Notes under the pieces: model-generated
The model's input: the letters and a program-made list of their open reading frames with translations, nothing else
What the model was told of the DNA's origin: nothing
Database searches by the model: none
Shown: positions 36,213-43,949 of the stretch, in pieces
Position numbering within the stretch: the first letter of the stretch is position 1
How the letters are laid out: every line of letters starts with the position of its first letter
Origin: Mesorhizobium sp. B2-4-15
Lineage (GTDB): Bacteria; Pseudomonadota; Alphaproteobacteria; Rhizobiales; Rhizobiaceae
DNA length: 64,000 bases
Direction: 5' to 3'
NCBI RefSeq assembly: GCF_006658505.1
Contig: NZ_VFUZ01000010.1
Span: 62,001-126,000 of the forward strand
Position numbers and translations under genes: made by a program

Positions 36213-37814
36213 CTAGGCGGCAGGCAGGATAATCTCGAAGCGCGTGCCGCGCTCGCTGTCAACCAGCCGGATCATACCATCATGCGCTTTCAGGAGGGCC
36301 AGCACGATGCCGAGGCCCATGCCGGTGCCACCGGACTCACGCCGCGTCGTGAAGAACGGCTCGAAGATGCGCGCCCGGTTGCTCGATGAGATGCCGGCGC
36401 CGTCGTCGCCGACCAGCAATGTCGCCTTGCCGCCGGCGCTTGCGGCGGTGATCGAAACCAGCGTCGCGCCGTGCCTAGCGGAATTGTCGATGAGATTGCC
36501 TAGCACGATTGCCGCGTTTTCGGCCGATATGCGCAAGGTCAGATCGCCGCCCGCCTCGACGCGAACCGCCAGCCTGGTGTCGACAGGAAGCAGCGCCAGC
36601 GCCGACCTGACCGAGGTGCTTTCGCCGCTGGGCGCGAGGTTTTCGGCTCGCGCCAGATCGAGCAGGCGCCGGACCAGCAGGTTGAGCCGCCCTGCATCGG
36701 TAACGATGTTGTTGGAGAAGCGCCGCCGCTCGGCATCGTCCATCGCCGAGCCGGAATCGCGTAGCAGCTCGGCCGCGCCCTGGATCGCCGTCAGCGGCGA
36801 TTTGAGCTCGTGCGAGACATGGGTGGCGAAGGTCTGGATGCTGTCTGAGCGCGCTTGCAGCTTTTCCGCCATGTCGAGGAAAGCGGCGGAAAGCTCCGCC
36901 ATTTCGTAGGTGCCGTGATGGTCGAGCGGCCGGATCGCGTCACGCTCGCCGGCGGCGATGCGCTGGGTGCGGTCGATCAGCGCATAGATCGGCCGGCTGA
37001 CGGCGCGCAGGAACACCAGGCCGATGAGCAGGGTGCCGCCGAGGATGGCGATGGCCGCCAACGTCACCTTGCCGCGCTCGCCATAGAGATGCTTGACGAT
37101 GTTGTTGGGTGTCCGCGAGACATAGACCACGCCGGCGACATGGCCGTCGACGGCCACGGGCAAAGCGACGAAGACGCGCACCCTGGTGCCGCGGCTGACC
37201 GAATAGAGCGGCGGCGCCGGCTGGTCGGAAATGCGCAGCCGGAGCGCGCTGGCATAGCGGCCGTCAAGCGCGGCGCGCACCTCCTGGACCTCGGCCAGCG
37301 ACTGCCCGACCTCGTCGCGCCCGGCGATGACGACGCCCCGGGGATCGAGCAACCGGAAGCCGGCCAGCGTGGTTTTCTGCGTCGCGTCGAGAATGCCGGA
37401 CAGGCGCGTGCCGATCGCGGCGAAGGCGGGATCGGCGGTCGCTTGCATCGCCGCCGGCCTTGTCGGAAGCACATAATCCGAAGCCAGATCGAGGCGCGGC
37501 TCGATCGGCCGGTATGGCCCGTCGGGGTTGGTGTCCCGGCTCGCGCTTCCACCAGCCTGCGGCATCGGCGCGCCGAGCTTGTCCGGTAGAATGCCGGCGT
37601 CGCGCACCTCCTGCGCATAGATGGCGGCGATGGCCGCGCCTTGCGCGATCAGCTCCGCCTCGGTCTGGCGGATCAGCTGGTTCTCGTAGAGGCGGAAGAA
37701 GAACAGGCCGACCAGCGGCAAGGCCATCACCAGGATCAGGATGGCGACGACGACGGTGGCAAGGCGCGGCCGCCATTTGCGGCCGATCCATTTGCGGGAT
37801 GTCGTCAGCCGCAT
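36213..37814 (-). CDS. sensor histidine kinase, CreC-like
   Basis: 533 residues. Transmembrane helix near residues 17-38 (LATVVVAILILVMALPLVGLFFF), a periplasmic sensor part of about 220 residues, a second helix (LAAIAILGGTLLIGLVFL), a HAMP domain, the HisKA site ATHVSHELKSPL (phospho-His) and HATPase_c with NLIDNSARHG, GDDGAGI and GMGLGI. Start at 37814 (MRLTTSRK) gives a 10-nt overlap with the response regulator gene; a longer frame was rejected. It pairs with the adjacent regulator. Confidence 0.92.
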   Translation of the reverse strand: MRLTTSRKWIGRKWRPRLATVVVAILILVMALPLVGLFFFRLYENQLIRQTEAELIAQGAAIAAIYAQEVRDAGILPDKLGAPMPQAGGSASRDTNPDGPYRPIEPRLDLASDYVLPTRPAAMQATADPAFAAIGTRLSGILDATQKTTLAGFRLLDPRGVVIAGRDEVGQSLAEVQEVRAALDGRYASALRLRISDQPAPPLYSVSRGTRVRVFVALPVAVDGHVAGVVYVSRTPNNIVKHLYGERGKVTLAAIAILGGTLLIGLVFLRAVSRPIYALIDRTQRIAAGERDAIRPLDHHGTYEMAELSAAFLDMAEKLQARSDSIQTFATHVSHELKSPLTAIQGAAELLRDSGSAMDDAERRRFSNNIVTDAGRLNLLVRRLLDLARAENLAPSGESTSVRSALALLPVDTRLAVRVEAGGDLTLRISAENAAIVLGNLIDNSARHGATLVSITAASAGGKATLLVGDDGAGISSSNRARIFEPFFTTRRESGGTGMGLGIVLALLKAHDGMIRLVDSERGTRFEIILPAA

Positions 37815-38497
37815 CGGCCGAGCCGGAAGCCGACGCCGTGCACGGTCTCGATGACTTCGGGGCAACCCACCGCCGCCAGCTTGGCGCGGATGTTGCGGAT
37901 ATGGCTGTCGACGGTGCGGTCGGCGACATGGATCTTGCCGGCATAGGCACTGGCCATCACCGCGTCGCGGTGGAGCACATGCGTCGGCCGCGCCAGAAAC
38001 CCTTTCAGGATCGAGAATTCGATGCCCGTCAGGGCAAGCGGCTTGCCGTCGAAGCTGGCGCTATGACTGGCCGGCGCCAAGGCGAGCTTGCCGTGAGCGA
38101 ACTCCCTGTCGTCGATCGGTTCGGGCGCCGCCGGGCGGGCGCGGCGCAGGATGACATTGACACGGGCGACCAGCTCGCGCGGGCTGAACGGCTTTGTCAC
38201 GTAGTCGTCGCCACCCATTTCCAGGCCAAGGATGCGGTCTATTTCTTCGTCCCGCGCGGACAGGAACAGCACCGGCACGTCGGAACGCTGCCGCAGCCGG
38301 CGGCAGACCTCCAGCCCGTCCATTTCAGGCATGCCGATGTCGAGCACGACAAGGTCGGGCGCGCGCCGCTCGATCGCCTGCAGGGCGGCGGCGCCATCCG
38401 ATACGGCGGCTGTCTTCATGCCGGCCTTTTCCAGCGCGAAGCAGATCACTTCGCGGATATGCGGGTCGTCGTCGGCGACGAGGATATGATGCGGCAT
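37805..38497 (-). CDS. OmpR-type response regulator, CreB-like
   Basis: 230 residues. Receiver domain: acidic DDD near residue 9, phospho-Asp in LVVLDIGMPEMDG (near 53), LSARD and KPFSP lysine. DNA-binding winged helix in the C-terminal half (LTGIEFSILKGFLARPTHVLHRDAVM, RTVDSHIRNIRAKL). It is coupled to the kinase gene. The DUF4173-like gene lies 3 nt upstream, so all three form one unit. Confidence 0.94.
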   Translation of the reverse strand: MPHHILVADDDPHIREVICFALEKAGMKTAAVSDGAAALQAIERRAPDLVVLDIGMPEMDGLEVCRRLRQRSDVPVLFLSARDEEIDRILGLEMGGDDYVTKPFSPRELVARVNVILRRARPAAPEPIDDREFAHGKLALAPASHSASFDGKPLALTGIEFSILKGFLARPTHVLHRDAVMASAYAGKIHVADRTVDSHIRNIRAKLAAVGCPEVIETVHGVGFRLGRCG

Positions 38498-38500
38498 GGA

Positions 38501-39040
38501 TCAGCGGCCCGGCGCGAAGGGTTCGGAAACGGAGGGAATCACAGGTAGGGCCCTGGTGTCGAGATAGCCAAGCAGGCGCCAGTCGCGAAAGCTCCAGGCG
38601 CGCCAGTTTTCCAGGGCGCTGCGGTACCATCCCTCGTCGACGCCACGCAGTCTGGCAAGTTCGCGTGTAGCGCCGGCTCCAGCCGTCCTGCCCTGGTGAT
38701 CGAGGAAACGATCGAGCGCCGGAAACGCGCCCGGGCCGAGCGAGCGCAGGTACCAGACGTCGAGGGGGATGCCTTGTCCGGTCATTTCTTGGGAATGGTC
38801 GACATTGTAGGTGGCGATCGTTGCCGCGAAATCGATGAAGCAGCAGGCATAAAGCGTCGCCGATAACGTCAGAAGATTGGCGGACGAGAGCCATTCATTG
38901 GATTTTCCGAGCGCGATGCGGGCGATGATCAGGGCAAGCCCGGCCGCCACCAGCCCCATCCAGACGAGGCCGCGATACGCCAGTACGGCTGCGCCGAAGC
39001 GGTTGCCATGGCCCGGCGCGGCGGTGAACAATGACGTCAT
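38501..39040 (-). CDS. DUF4173-like membrane protein, C-terminal portion only
   Basis: 179 residues. Membrane helices at AVLAYRGLVWMGLVAAGLALII and LTLSATLYACCFIDFAAT, followed by YNVDHSQEMTGQG and LDVWYLRSLGPGAFPALDRFL. This is the C-terminal end of DUF4173/DUF4153-type proteins, which are usually two to three times longer. The 5' portion is missing; only a small unrelated frame precedes it. The protein may be a truncated remnant or a shortened but translated product. It is directly upstream of the two-component genes. Confidence 0.6.
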   Translation of the reverse strand: MTSLFTAAPGHGNRFGAAVLAYRGLVWMGLVAAGLALIIARIALGKSNEWLSSANLLTLSATLYACCFIDFAATIATYNVDHSQEMTGQGIPLDVWYLRSLGPGAFPALDRFLDHQGRTAGAGATRELARLRGVDEGWYRSALENWRAWSFRDWRLLGYLDTRALPVIPSVSEPFAPGR

Positions 39041-39201
39041 GACCTCTTCCCCAAGGCTTTCGGCCGATTTGTCGGCGGGCATTTGCGGATGAAAGGAATG
39101 AGGGTCGCCGCCGGCTGCGCGCGTGGCCGCTCGACCAGCCACCAGCCTTCGCTGCGCAGCCGGTAAGGCAGGGACCAAGGGAGTTTGACTGGCTTGTGCA
39201 T
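39037..39201 (-). CDS. possible 54-residue leader protein
   Basis: Frame MHKPVKLPWSLPYRLRSEGW to a TGA that overlaps the ATG of the DUF4173-like gene (ATGA). It is basic and has no membrane helix or known motif. Coupling to the next gene is the only argument for translation. It may be chance. Confidence 0.3.
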   Translation of the reverse strand: MHKPVKLPWSLPYRLRSEGWWLVERPRAQPAATLIPFIRKCPPTNRPKALGKRS

Positions 39202-39356
39202 GCCGCCTGTCTGGCAGGCCGGCGGGGAGGCGGCAGGGCGGATCCGAGGAGGTTTTCGGCAATCGCGTGCAGTTTTCGTGCAGGGTCGAGGCGACGTTTG
39301 TCGTTCGAAAAGCCAAGCAATTGGCTTTTCGTCCGCTGCGCGGACCACTTCTCAAC

Positions 39357-39500
39357 TCCCCGTATAGGGACGGGGAGAGGGCCGCTGTCGCGATCATTTC
39401 GCCAATCGCCTACGCTGAAGAACAAGCGCCGAGGCCGAAACTGCCCCTTTCTCCCCGTCCCTATACGGGGAGAAATGCCCGGCAGGGCAATGAGGGGCGG
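39357..39500. repeat. paired inverted repeat, family C variant
   Basis: Arms CTCCCCGTATAGGGACGGGG (39357-39376) and CCCCGTCCCTATACGGGGAG (39452-39471) pair with each other. The outer part GAAATGCCCGGCAGGGCAAT recalls the family C outer arm. It sits in the 530-nt gap before the citE-like gene. Confidence 0.7.
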
Positions 39501-39573
39501 CGCCAACTTCGACGTGGCTGGTGCCTGCCTCTCCACGCTTGCCTCGACCAGCCGCAACCGGCATAGATCGGGC

Positions 39574-40469
39574 ATGACGACCAAACCCTATCGCCCGCGC
39601 CGCTCGGTGCTCTACGTCCCGGCCTCCAACGACAAGGCGCTGGCCAAGATCGAGCAGCTTTCCTGCGATGCCGTCATCATCGACCTTGAGGATGCCGTCG
39701 CTCCGGCCGACAAGATCGCCGCCCGCGACAGGCTGGCCCGCATTTTCTCCAACCGCCCGGATGCCGACCGGATTGGCCGGCGCCGCGAGATGATCGTGCG
39801 CGTCAACGCGCTTTCCAGCGAATGGGGTACCGACGACCTGATGGCCATGGCGAAGGCGGAGCCGGATGGCATTCTGCTGCCCAAGGTCGACACGCCGCGC
39901 GACGTGCTCGAGGTTGGCGATGTGCTGGACGACAATTTCGCCCCCGACAGCGTGAAACTATGGGCGATGATCGAAACGCCCAAGGCCATGCTCAATATCG
40001 GCGCCATCGCCGAGCTTGGCCGCGATCCCGCCTCGCGGCTGGATTGTTTCGTTGCCGAACAAACGACCTGATCAAGGATACCGGCGTGCTGGCGATGCCG
40101 GACCGCCGCTATCTCATGCCATGGCTGATGCAGATGCTGCTGGCGGCGCGCGCCGGTGGCCTCGACATGGTTGACGGGGTGTTCAACGATTTTCGCGACG
40201 CGGAAACCTTCGCGCGGGAATGCGGGGAAGCCGCCGCCATGGGGTTCGACGGCAAGACCTTGATCCACCCGGCGCAGATCGGAGCGGCGAACCGCGCCTT
40301 TGCGCCATCCGCCGCGGCGGTGGCCGAGGCCCGCGCGGTGAAGGACGCCTTCGCGCTTGCCGAAAATGCCGGCAAGGGCGTGATCGCGCTGGACGGCAGG
40401 ATGGTCGAGCGGCTGCATCTGGCGCAGGCCGAAAAACTGCTGGCGAAGGCCGCCGCCATCGGCGCATGA
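39574..40469 (+). pseudogene. HpcH/HpaI aldolase / citrate lyase beta-like (CoA ester lyase), frameshifted
   Basis: N-terminal RRSVLYVPASNDKALAKI and VIIDLEDAVAPADK, IVRVNALSSEWGTDDL and WAMIETPKAMLN are typical. Frame 1 ends in LDCFVAEQTT and a stop at 40071. Frame 3 takes over as NDLIKDTGVLAMPDRRYLMPWLMQMLLAARAG and continues DFRDAETFAREC to 40469. The usual motif is VAGTNDL. A single missing G in GCCG-GAACAAAC near 40057 restores it. The enzyme would cleave malyl-, citramalyl- or citryl-CoA type esters. Sequencing error is a strong alternative to true decay. Confidence 0.8.
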
Positions 40470-40502
40470 TCCGGCTAACCTATTCACGACAGGACCTGAA
40501 CC

Positions 40503-40709
40503 ATGAAACTCTATCGATTTCTGACTGCCCCGGACGACGCCAGCTTCTGCCACAAGGTGACGGCGGCGCTGAACAAGGGCTGGCACCTGTTCGGCTCGCC
40601 GACCTACGCCTATGACAAGAAAGCCAAGACGATGCGCTGCGGCCAGGCGGTGGTGAAGGATGTCGACGGTCAGGAGTATGGACCGGACACCAAGCTCAGC
40701 GACTGGTAA
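40503..40709 (+). CDS. DUF1737 family small protein
   Basis: 68 residues. KLYRFLTAPDDASFCHKVTAALNKGWHLFGSPTYAYD is the DUF1737 pattern. The function is unknown. It lies 33 nt after the citE-like gene, possibly in the same transcript. Confidence 0.88.
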   Translation: MKLYRFLTAPDDASFCHKVTAALNKGWHLFGSPTYAYDKKAKTMRCGQAVVKDVDGQEYGPDTKLSDW

Positions 40710-40741
40710 TCGTGCGTGGCGCCGACACAGGCTGTGCTGAG

Positions 40742-40860
40742 ATTCAGGTCAGGCCGAGTCGAAAATGGTGGTGTCCGAGAACCGGAGCGGAGCGTACTTT
40801 CGGGTACGTGAGCACCGGAAGCGCAGGGGACCACCATTTGCAGGCCGGCCTCACCTGAAT
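40742..40860. repeat. long imperfect stem-loop, family F
   Basis: Outer arms ATTCAGGTCAGGCCG and CGGCCTCACCTGAAT pair, as do AAAATGGTGG and CCACCATTTG. The inner part GCGTACTTTCGGGTACGTGA makes a short hairpin. A related block, GGCCTGCAAATGG, occurs near 47846 in opposite orientation. Confidence 0.7.
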
Positions 40861-40871
40861 GTCAGCATAGC

Positions 40872-41294
40872 CTACTCGGCAGCTTCCTCGATCCGCTCCA
40901 TATCATCGTCCGACAGGCCGAAATGATGACCGATCTCGTGGATCAGCACGTGGGTGACGATGTCGCCCAGCGTTTCCTCGTTTTCGGCCCAGTAGTCGAG
41001 CATGGCGCGGCGATAGAGCGTGATGCGGTTCGGGCCTTCGCCGGTCTGCGGGTTCCAGCGTTCGGCGATGCCGCGCCCCTCGAACAGGCCGAGCAGGTCG
41101 AACGGCGTTTCCAGCGACAAATCGTCCATGATCTCGTCGGTCGGGAATTCGGCGATCTGGATGACGATCTCGCCGGTCAGCTTGCGAAACTCTTCCGGCA
41201 GATGGGCATAGGACTCCAGCGCCAGGAACTCCAATTCCTCCATCGAGGGCGAGAACTGGTCGTGCCAGGTACGGGTCTTGTAGATGCGGGCCAT
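40872..41294 (-). CDS. zincin-like metallopeptidase family (PF06262 type)
   Basis: 140 residues. The C-terminal VTHVLIHEIGHHFGLSDDDM contains HExxHxxG with the third ligand Asp, as in the minimal zincin fold. The N-terminal WHDQFSPSMEELEFLALESY and LLGLFEG are typical of this small family. No signal peptide, so cytoplasmic. Substrate unknown. Confidence 0.9.
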   Translation of the reverse strand: MARIYKTRTWHDQFSPSMEELEFLALESYAHLPEEFRKLTGEIVIQIAEFPTDEIMDDLSLETPFDLLGLFEGRGIAERWNPQTGEGPNRITLYRRAMLDYWAENEETLGDIVTHVLIHEIGHHFGLSDDDMERIEEAAE

Positions 41295-41437
41295 GCTTTA
41301 TCCTTTGATCCCGGCATATAGGCTTTCGGACGGGTCGAGGCAAATCGGCCGGTCGCCACGCCTGTGCCGTGTGGGCCGGAAGGAATAAATTCCTCGTGAC
41401 TCTGCTTGACTCTTCCGGCCCCCTCTGGAATCTATAG

Positions 41438-41452
41438 GAACATAACAGGAAC
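41438..41452 (+). promoter_or_regulatory. LexA (SOS) box of the imuA-imuB-dnaE2 cassette
   Basis: GAAC-ATAACAG-GAAC, which is GTTC-N7-GTTC on the other strand, the alphaproteobacterial LexA site. It lies 25 nt before imuA, with TTGACT (41406-41411) and TATAGG-like sequence (41433-41438) just upstream as likely promoter elements. Confidence 0.85.
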
Positions 41453-41476
41453 AATTGTGAGTGGAAGCTGACCGTC

Positions 41477-42529
41477 ATGGCGATGAACGCCGTGGCGCGG
41501 GAGACTGTTTTTGCCCTGCGCCGCCAAATCGCGAAGATCGAGGGAACGCTGCCGGAGCGCCTGCAGGCGCCAGCCGCGGCGCCGCTTGATGCCGACGCCA
41601 ACGCGATTGCCAAGCCCGATCTCACGCCCGGCGCCGATCTCACCATCGTCCGGCGCGGCAAGGCCGCGGCGTTGCCGGATGCCTTTCTGCCCATTGGTGT
41701 CGAGCGCCTCGATGCCGCCCTGAGCGGCGGCCTGCCGAAAGCCGCGCTCAGCGAAATCCATGGCCTGGAAACCCGCGATGCCGGGGCCGTCGCCGGCTTC
41801 GCCCTGTCGCTCACCAGCCTGATCCTCAAGCAGGCGCAAGGGCTGCCGGTGCTGTGGATCGGCACCACGGAAATCTTCCGCGAGGCGGGCTTTCCCTATG
41901 CCGGGGGGCTGCATGCCTCGTTCGGCATCGAGCCCGGGCAATTGCTGTTTTCCGAGGCGCCAAGGCTTCTCGATGCGCTGTGGGTCGCCGAGGAGGCCGC
42001 CCGGATGACGGCGCTCGCCGCCGTCATCCTCGAAATCCGCGGCAATCCGCAGCGGCTGGACCTGACCGCGACGCGCCGGCTGCATGCCAGGGCGATAAGT
42101 GCCGGCCGGCCGGTGTTCCTGCTGCGGCAGGCGGCCGAACCCGAACCGACGGCGGCGCCTGTCCGCCTCATCGTCTCGCCGGCGCCGGCGGTGCCGCGCG
42201 CCACGGTCGCCGGACCGCTCGCCGGCTCGATCGGCCGCCCCGCCTTCACCATCACCATCGGCAAGAGCCGCACGGCCCTGCCTGGACAATTCACACTGGA
42301 GTGGAACCCCGATGAACGCGCATTCGACGAAAGAAGGGGCGAAGAAAAACGGACCCAACGGACAGAGAATCCTGTCCCTGTGGTTTCCCTATCTCGCGGC
42401 CGAAAGGATCCTGCGGCAGCGCCTGGGGCGGTCCTGGCGTTCCCGGCCGTCGGCGGATCACCCACCGCTCGTGATCAGCCATCGCCAGGGCAACGCGCAA
42501 CGCATCTCGGCCCTCGACGAGCGGGCTGA
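41477..42529 (+). CDS. imuA: ImuA, SOS-induced mutagenesis protein
   Basis: 350 residues. RecA-like fold, residues 30-270, with LPIGVERLDAALSGGLPKAALSEIHG and VLWIGTTEIFREAGFPYAGGLH, ending near [12 protein letters not shown]. Family members act with ImuB and DnaE2 in DNA-damage tolerance, probably with RecA. The last about 70 residues are read in the +1 frame over the start of imuB (218-nt overlap) and are Pro/Arg/Gly-rich. They may be a read-through extension after loss of an earlier stop. The ATG at 41477 is one of two near Mets. Confidence 0.9.
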   Translation: MAMNAVARETVFALRRQIAKIEGTLPERLQAPAAAPLDADANAIAKPDLTPGADLTIVRRGKAAALPDAFLPIGVERLDAALSGGLPKAALSEIHGLETRDAGAVAGFALSLTSLILKQAQGLPVLWIGTTEIFREAGFPYAGGLHASFGIEPGQLLFSEAPRLLDALWVAEEAARMTALAAVILEIRGNPQRLDLTATRRLHARAISAGRPVFLLRQAAEPEPTAAPVRLIVSPAPAVPRATVAGPLAGSIGRPAFTITIGKSRTALPGQFTLEWNPDERAFDERRGEEKRTQRTENPVPVVSLSRGRKDPAAAPGAVLAFPAVGGSPTARDQPSPGQRATHLGPRRAG

Positions 42530-43949
42530 GGCGCTGCACCTGAAGCGCGACATGGGGATTGCCGATGCGCGCGCCATGCATCCGTCGATCGACATCGTCG
42601 AAGCCGATCCGGAAGCCGATCGCCGCCTGCTCGAAGGCCTGGCCGACTGGTGCGACCGCTATACCCCGCTGGTGGCGCTGGACGGGGCGGACGGCCTGTT
42701 TCTCGACGTCACCGGCTGCACCCATCTGTTCGGCGGCGAACGCGTCATGCTGGACGACATCCTGTCGCGCTTCTTCCATCAGGGTTTCGATGTCCGCGCC
42801 GGCCTTGCCCTGACACCGGGGGCGGCCTGGGCGGCGGCACGGTTCTGCGGCGACCGCATCATCGCCGGCGGCGAGGAGGAAGCGCTGCTCGCGCCCTTGC
42901 CGCTGGCCGCGCTGCGCATAGCGCCGGAAATCCGCGCCAGCCTGGAAAGCGTCGGCCTGCGCACGGCGGGTGCCGTTATGGCCGCCCCGCGCGCGCCGCT
43001 CGCCCGCCGCTTCGGCGCCTCCTTGCTTTTGCGGCTCGACCAGGCGCTTGGTCGCCTCGACGAGGCGGTCTCGCCGCGCCTGCCCGTCGCGCCGCTTTCG
43101 GTCGAACGGCATCTCGCCGAACCTGTCACCCTGACCGAGGACATCGAACGGCTGGTGGGCCTGCTGGCGACGACCCTGAAGACCGATCTCGAGCGCCGTG
43201 GCGAGGGCGCTCGCTCGCTGGCCCTGCTGCTGTTTCGCGTCGACGGCGCCGTCAGCCGCATCGCCTTGGGCACCTCGCGGCCGATGCGCGAACCCATGCT
43301 GATCCAGAAACTGTTCCATGAAAGGCTGGCCGCGCTCGAGCAGGACATCGATGCCGGCTATGGCTTCGACCTGGTGCGGCTTTCCGTACTGGCCGCCGCC
43401 GCTTTCGACATGCCGCAGACCGATCTGATAGGCGAGACGACCGATGACGGTGCCGACATCGCGCTGTTCGCCGATCGCATCCGCGCCCGGCTGGGCGAGG
43501 GCGCGATCCTGCGGCCGGTCGCCGTCGAAAGCCATCTGCCGGAACGCGCCGTCGCCATCATCCCTTTCACCGAGGCGCCGCGCCGGACCACGCCACCAAA
43601 GAGACCGGACAGGATGCAGGCGCCGATGACCATTTTCCCGCCGGAGCGGCCGATCCGGCTGTTCCGCGCGCCCGAGCCCATCGAGGTGCCGGCCACCGAA
43701 ATGCCGGAGGGGCCGCCGCTGCACTTCCGCTGGCGCCGCGCGCTCTACCGGGTGACGCGTGCCGAAGGGCCGGAACGCATCGCCGCCGAATGGTGGCGCG
43801 AGGCGCCGAGCGACGCTGCGATATCGACACGCGACTATTTCCGCATCGAGGATGCCGACGGCCGCCGCTACTGGCTCTACCGGCAAGGCCTTTACGGCGG
43901 CGTCTCGCGGATCGCGCCGCGCTGGTTCATGCATGGGGTCTTCGCATGA
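42312..43949 (+). CDS. imuB: ImuB, Y-family polymerase-like protein
   Basis: 545 residues. The N-terminal [21 protein letters not shown] replaces the catalytic Asp motif of true Y-family polymerases, so it is likely a non-catalytic scaffold. The palm/fingers/little-finger regions remain ([42 protein letters not shown]). The C-terminal [22 protein letters not shown] is typical of ImuB. It binds the beta clamp, DnaE2 and ImuA in the mutasome. The stop overlaps the dnaE2 start (ATGA). Confidence 0.95.
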   Translation: MNAHSTKEGAKKNGPNGQRILSLWFPYLAAERILRQRLGRSWRSRPSADHPPLVISHRQGNAQRISALDERAEALHLKRDMGIADARAMHPSIDIVEADPEADRRLLEGLADWCDRYTPLVALDGADGLFLDVTGCTHLFGGERVMLDDILSRFFHQGFDVRAGLALTPGAAWAAARFCGDRIIAGGEEEALLAPLPLAALRIAPEIRASLESVGLRTAGAVMAAPRAPLARRFGASLLLRLDQALGRLDEAVSPRLPVAPLSVERHLAEPVTLTEDIERLVGLLATTLKTDLERRGEGARSLALLLFRVDGAVSRIALGTSRPMREPMLIQKLFHERLAALEQDIDAGYGFDLVRLSVLAAAAFDMPQTDLIGETTDDGADIALFADRIRARLGEGAILRPVAVESHLPERAVAIIPFTEAPRRTTPPKRPDRMQAPMTIFPPERPIRLFRAPEPIEVPATEMPEGPPLHFRWRRALYRVTRAEGPERIAAEWWREAPSDAAISTRDYFRIEDADGRRYWLYRQGLYGGVSRIAPRWFMHGVFA

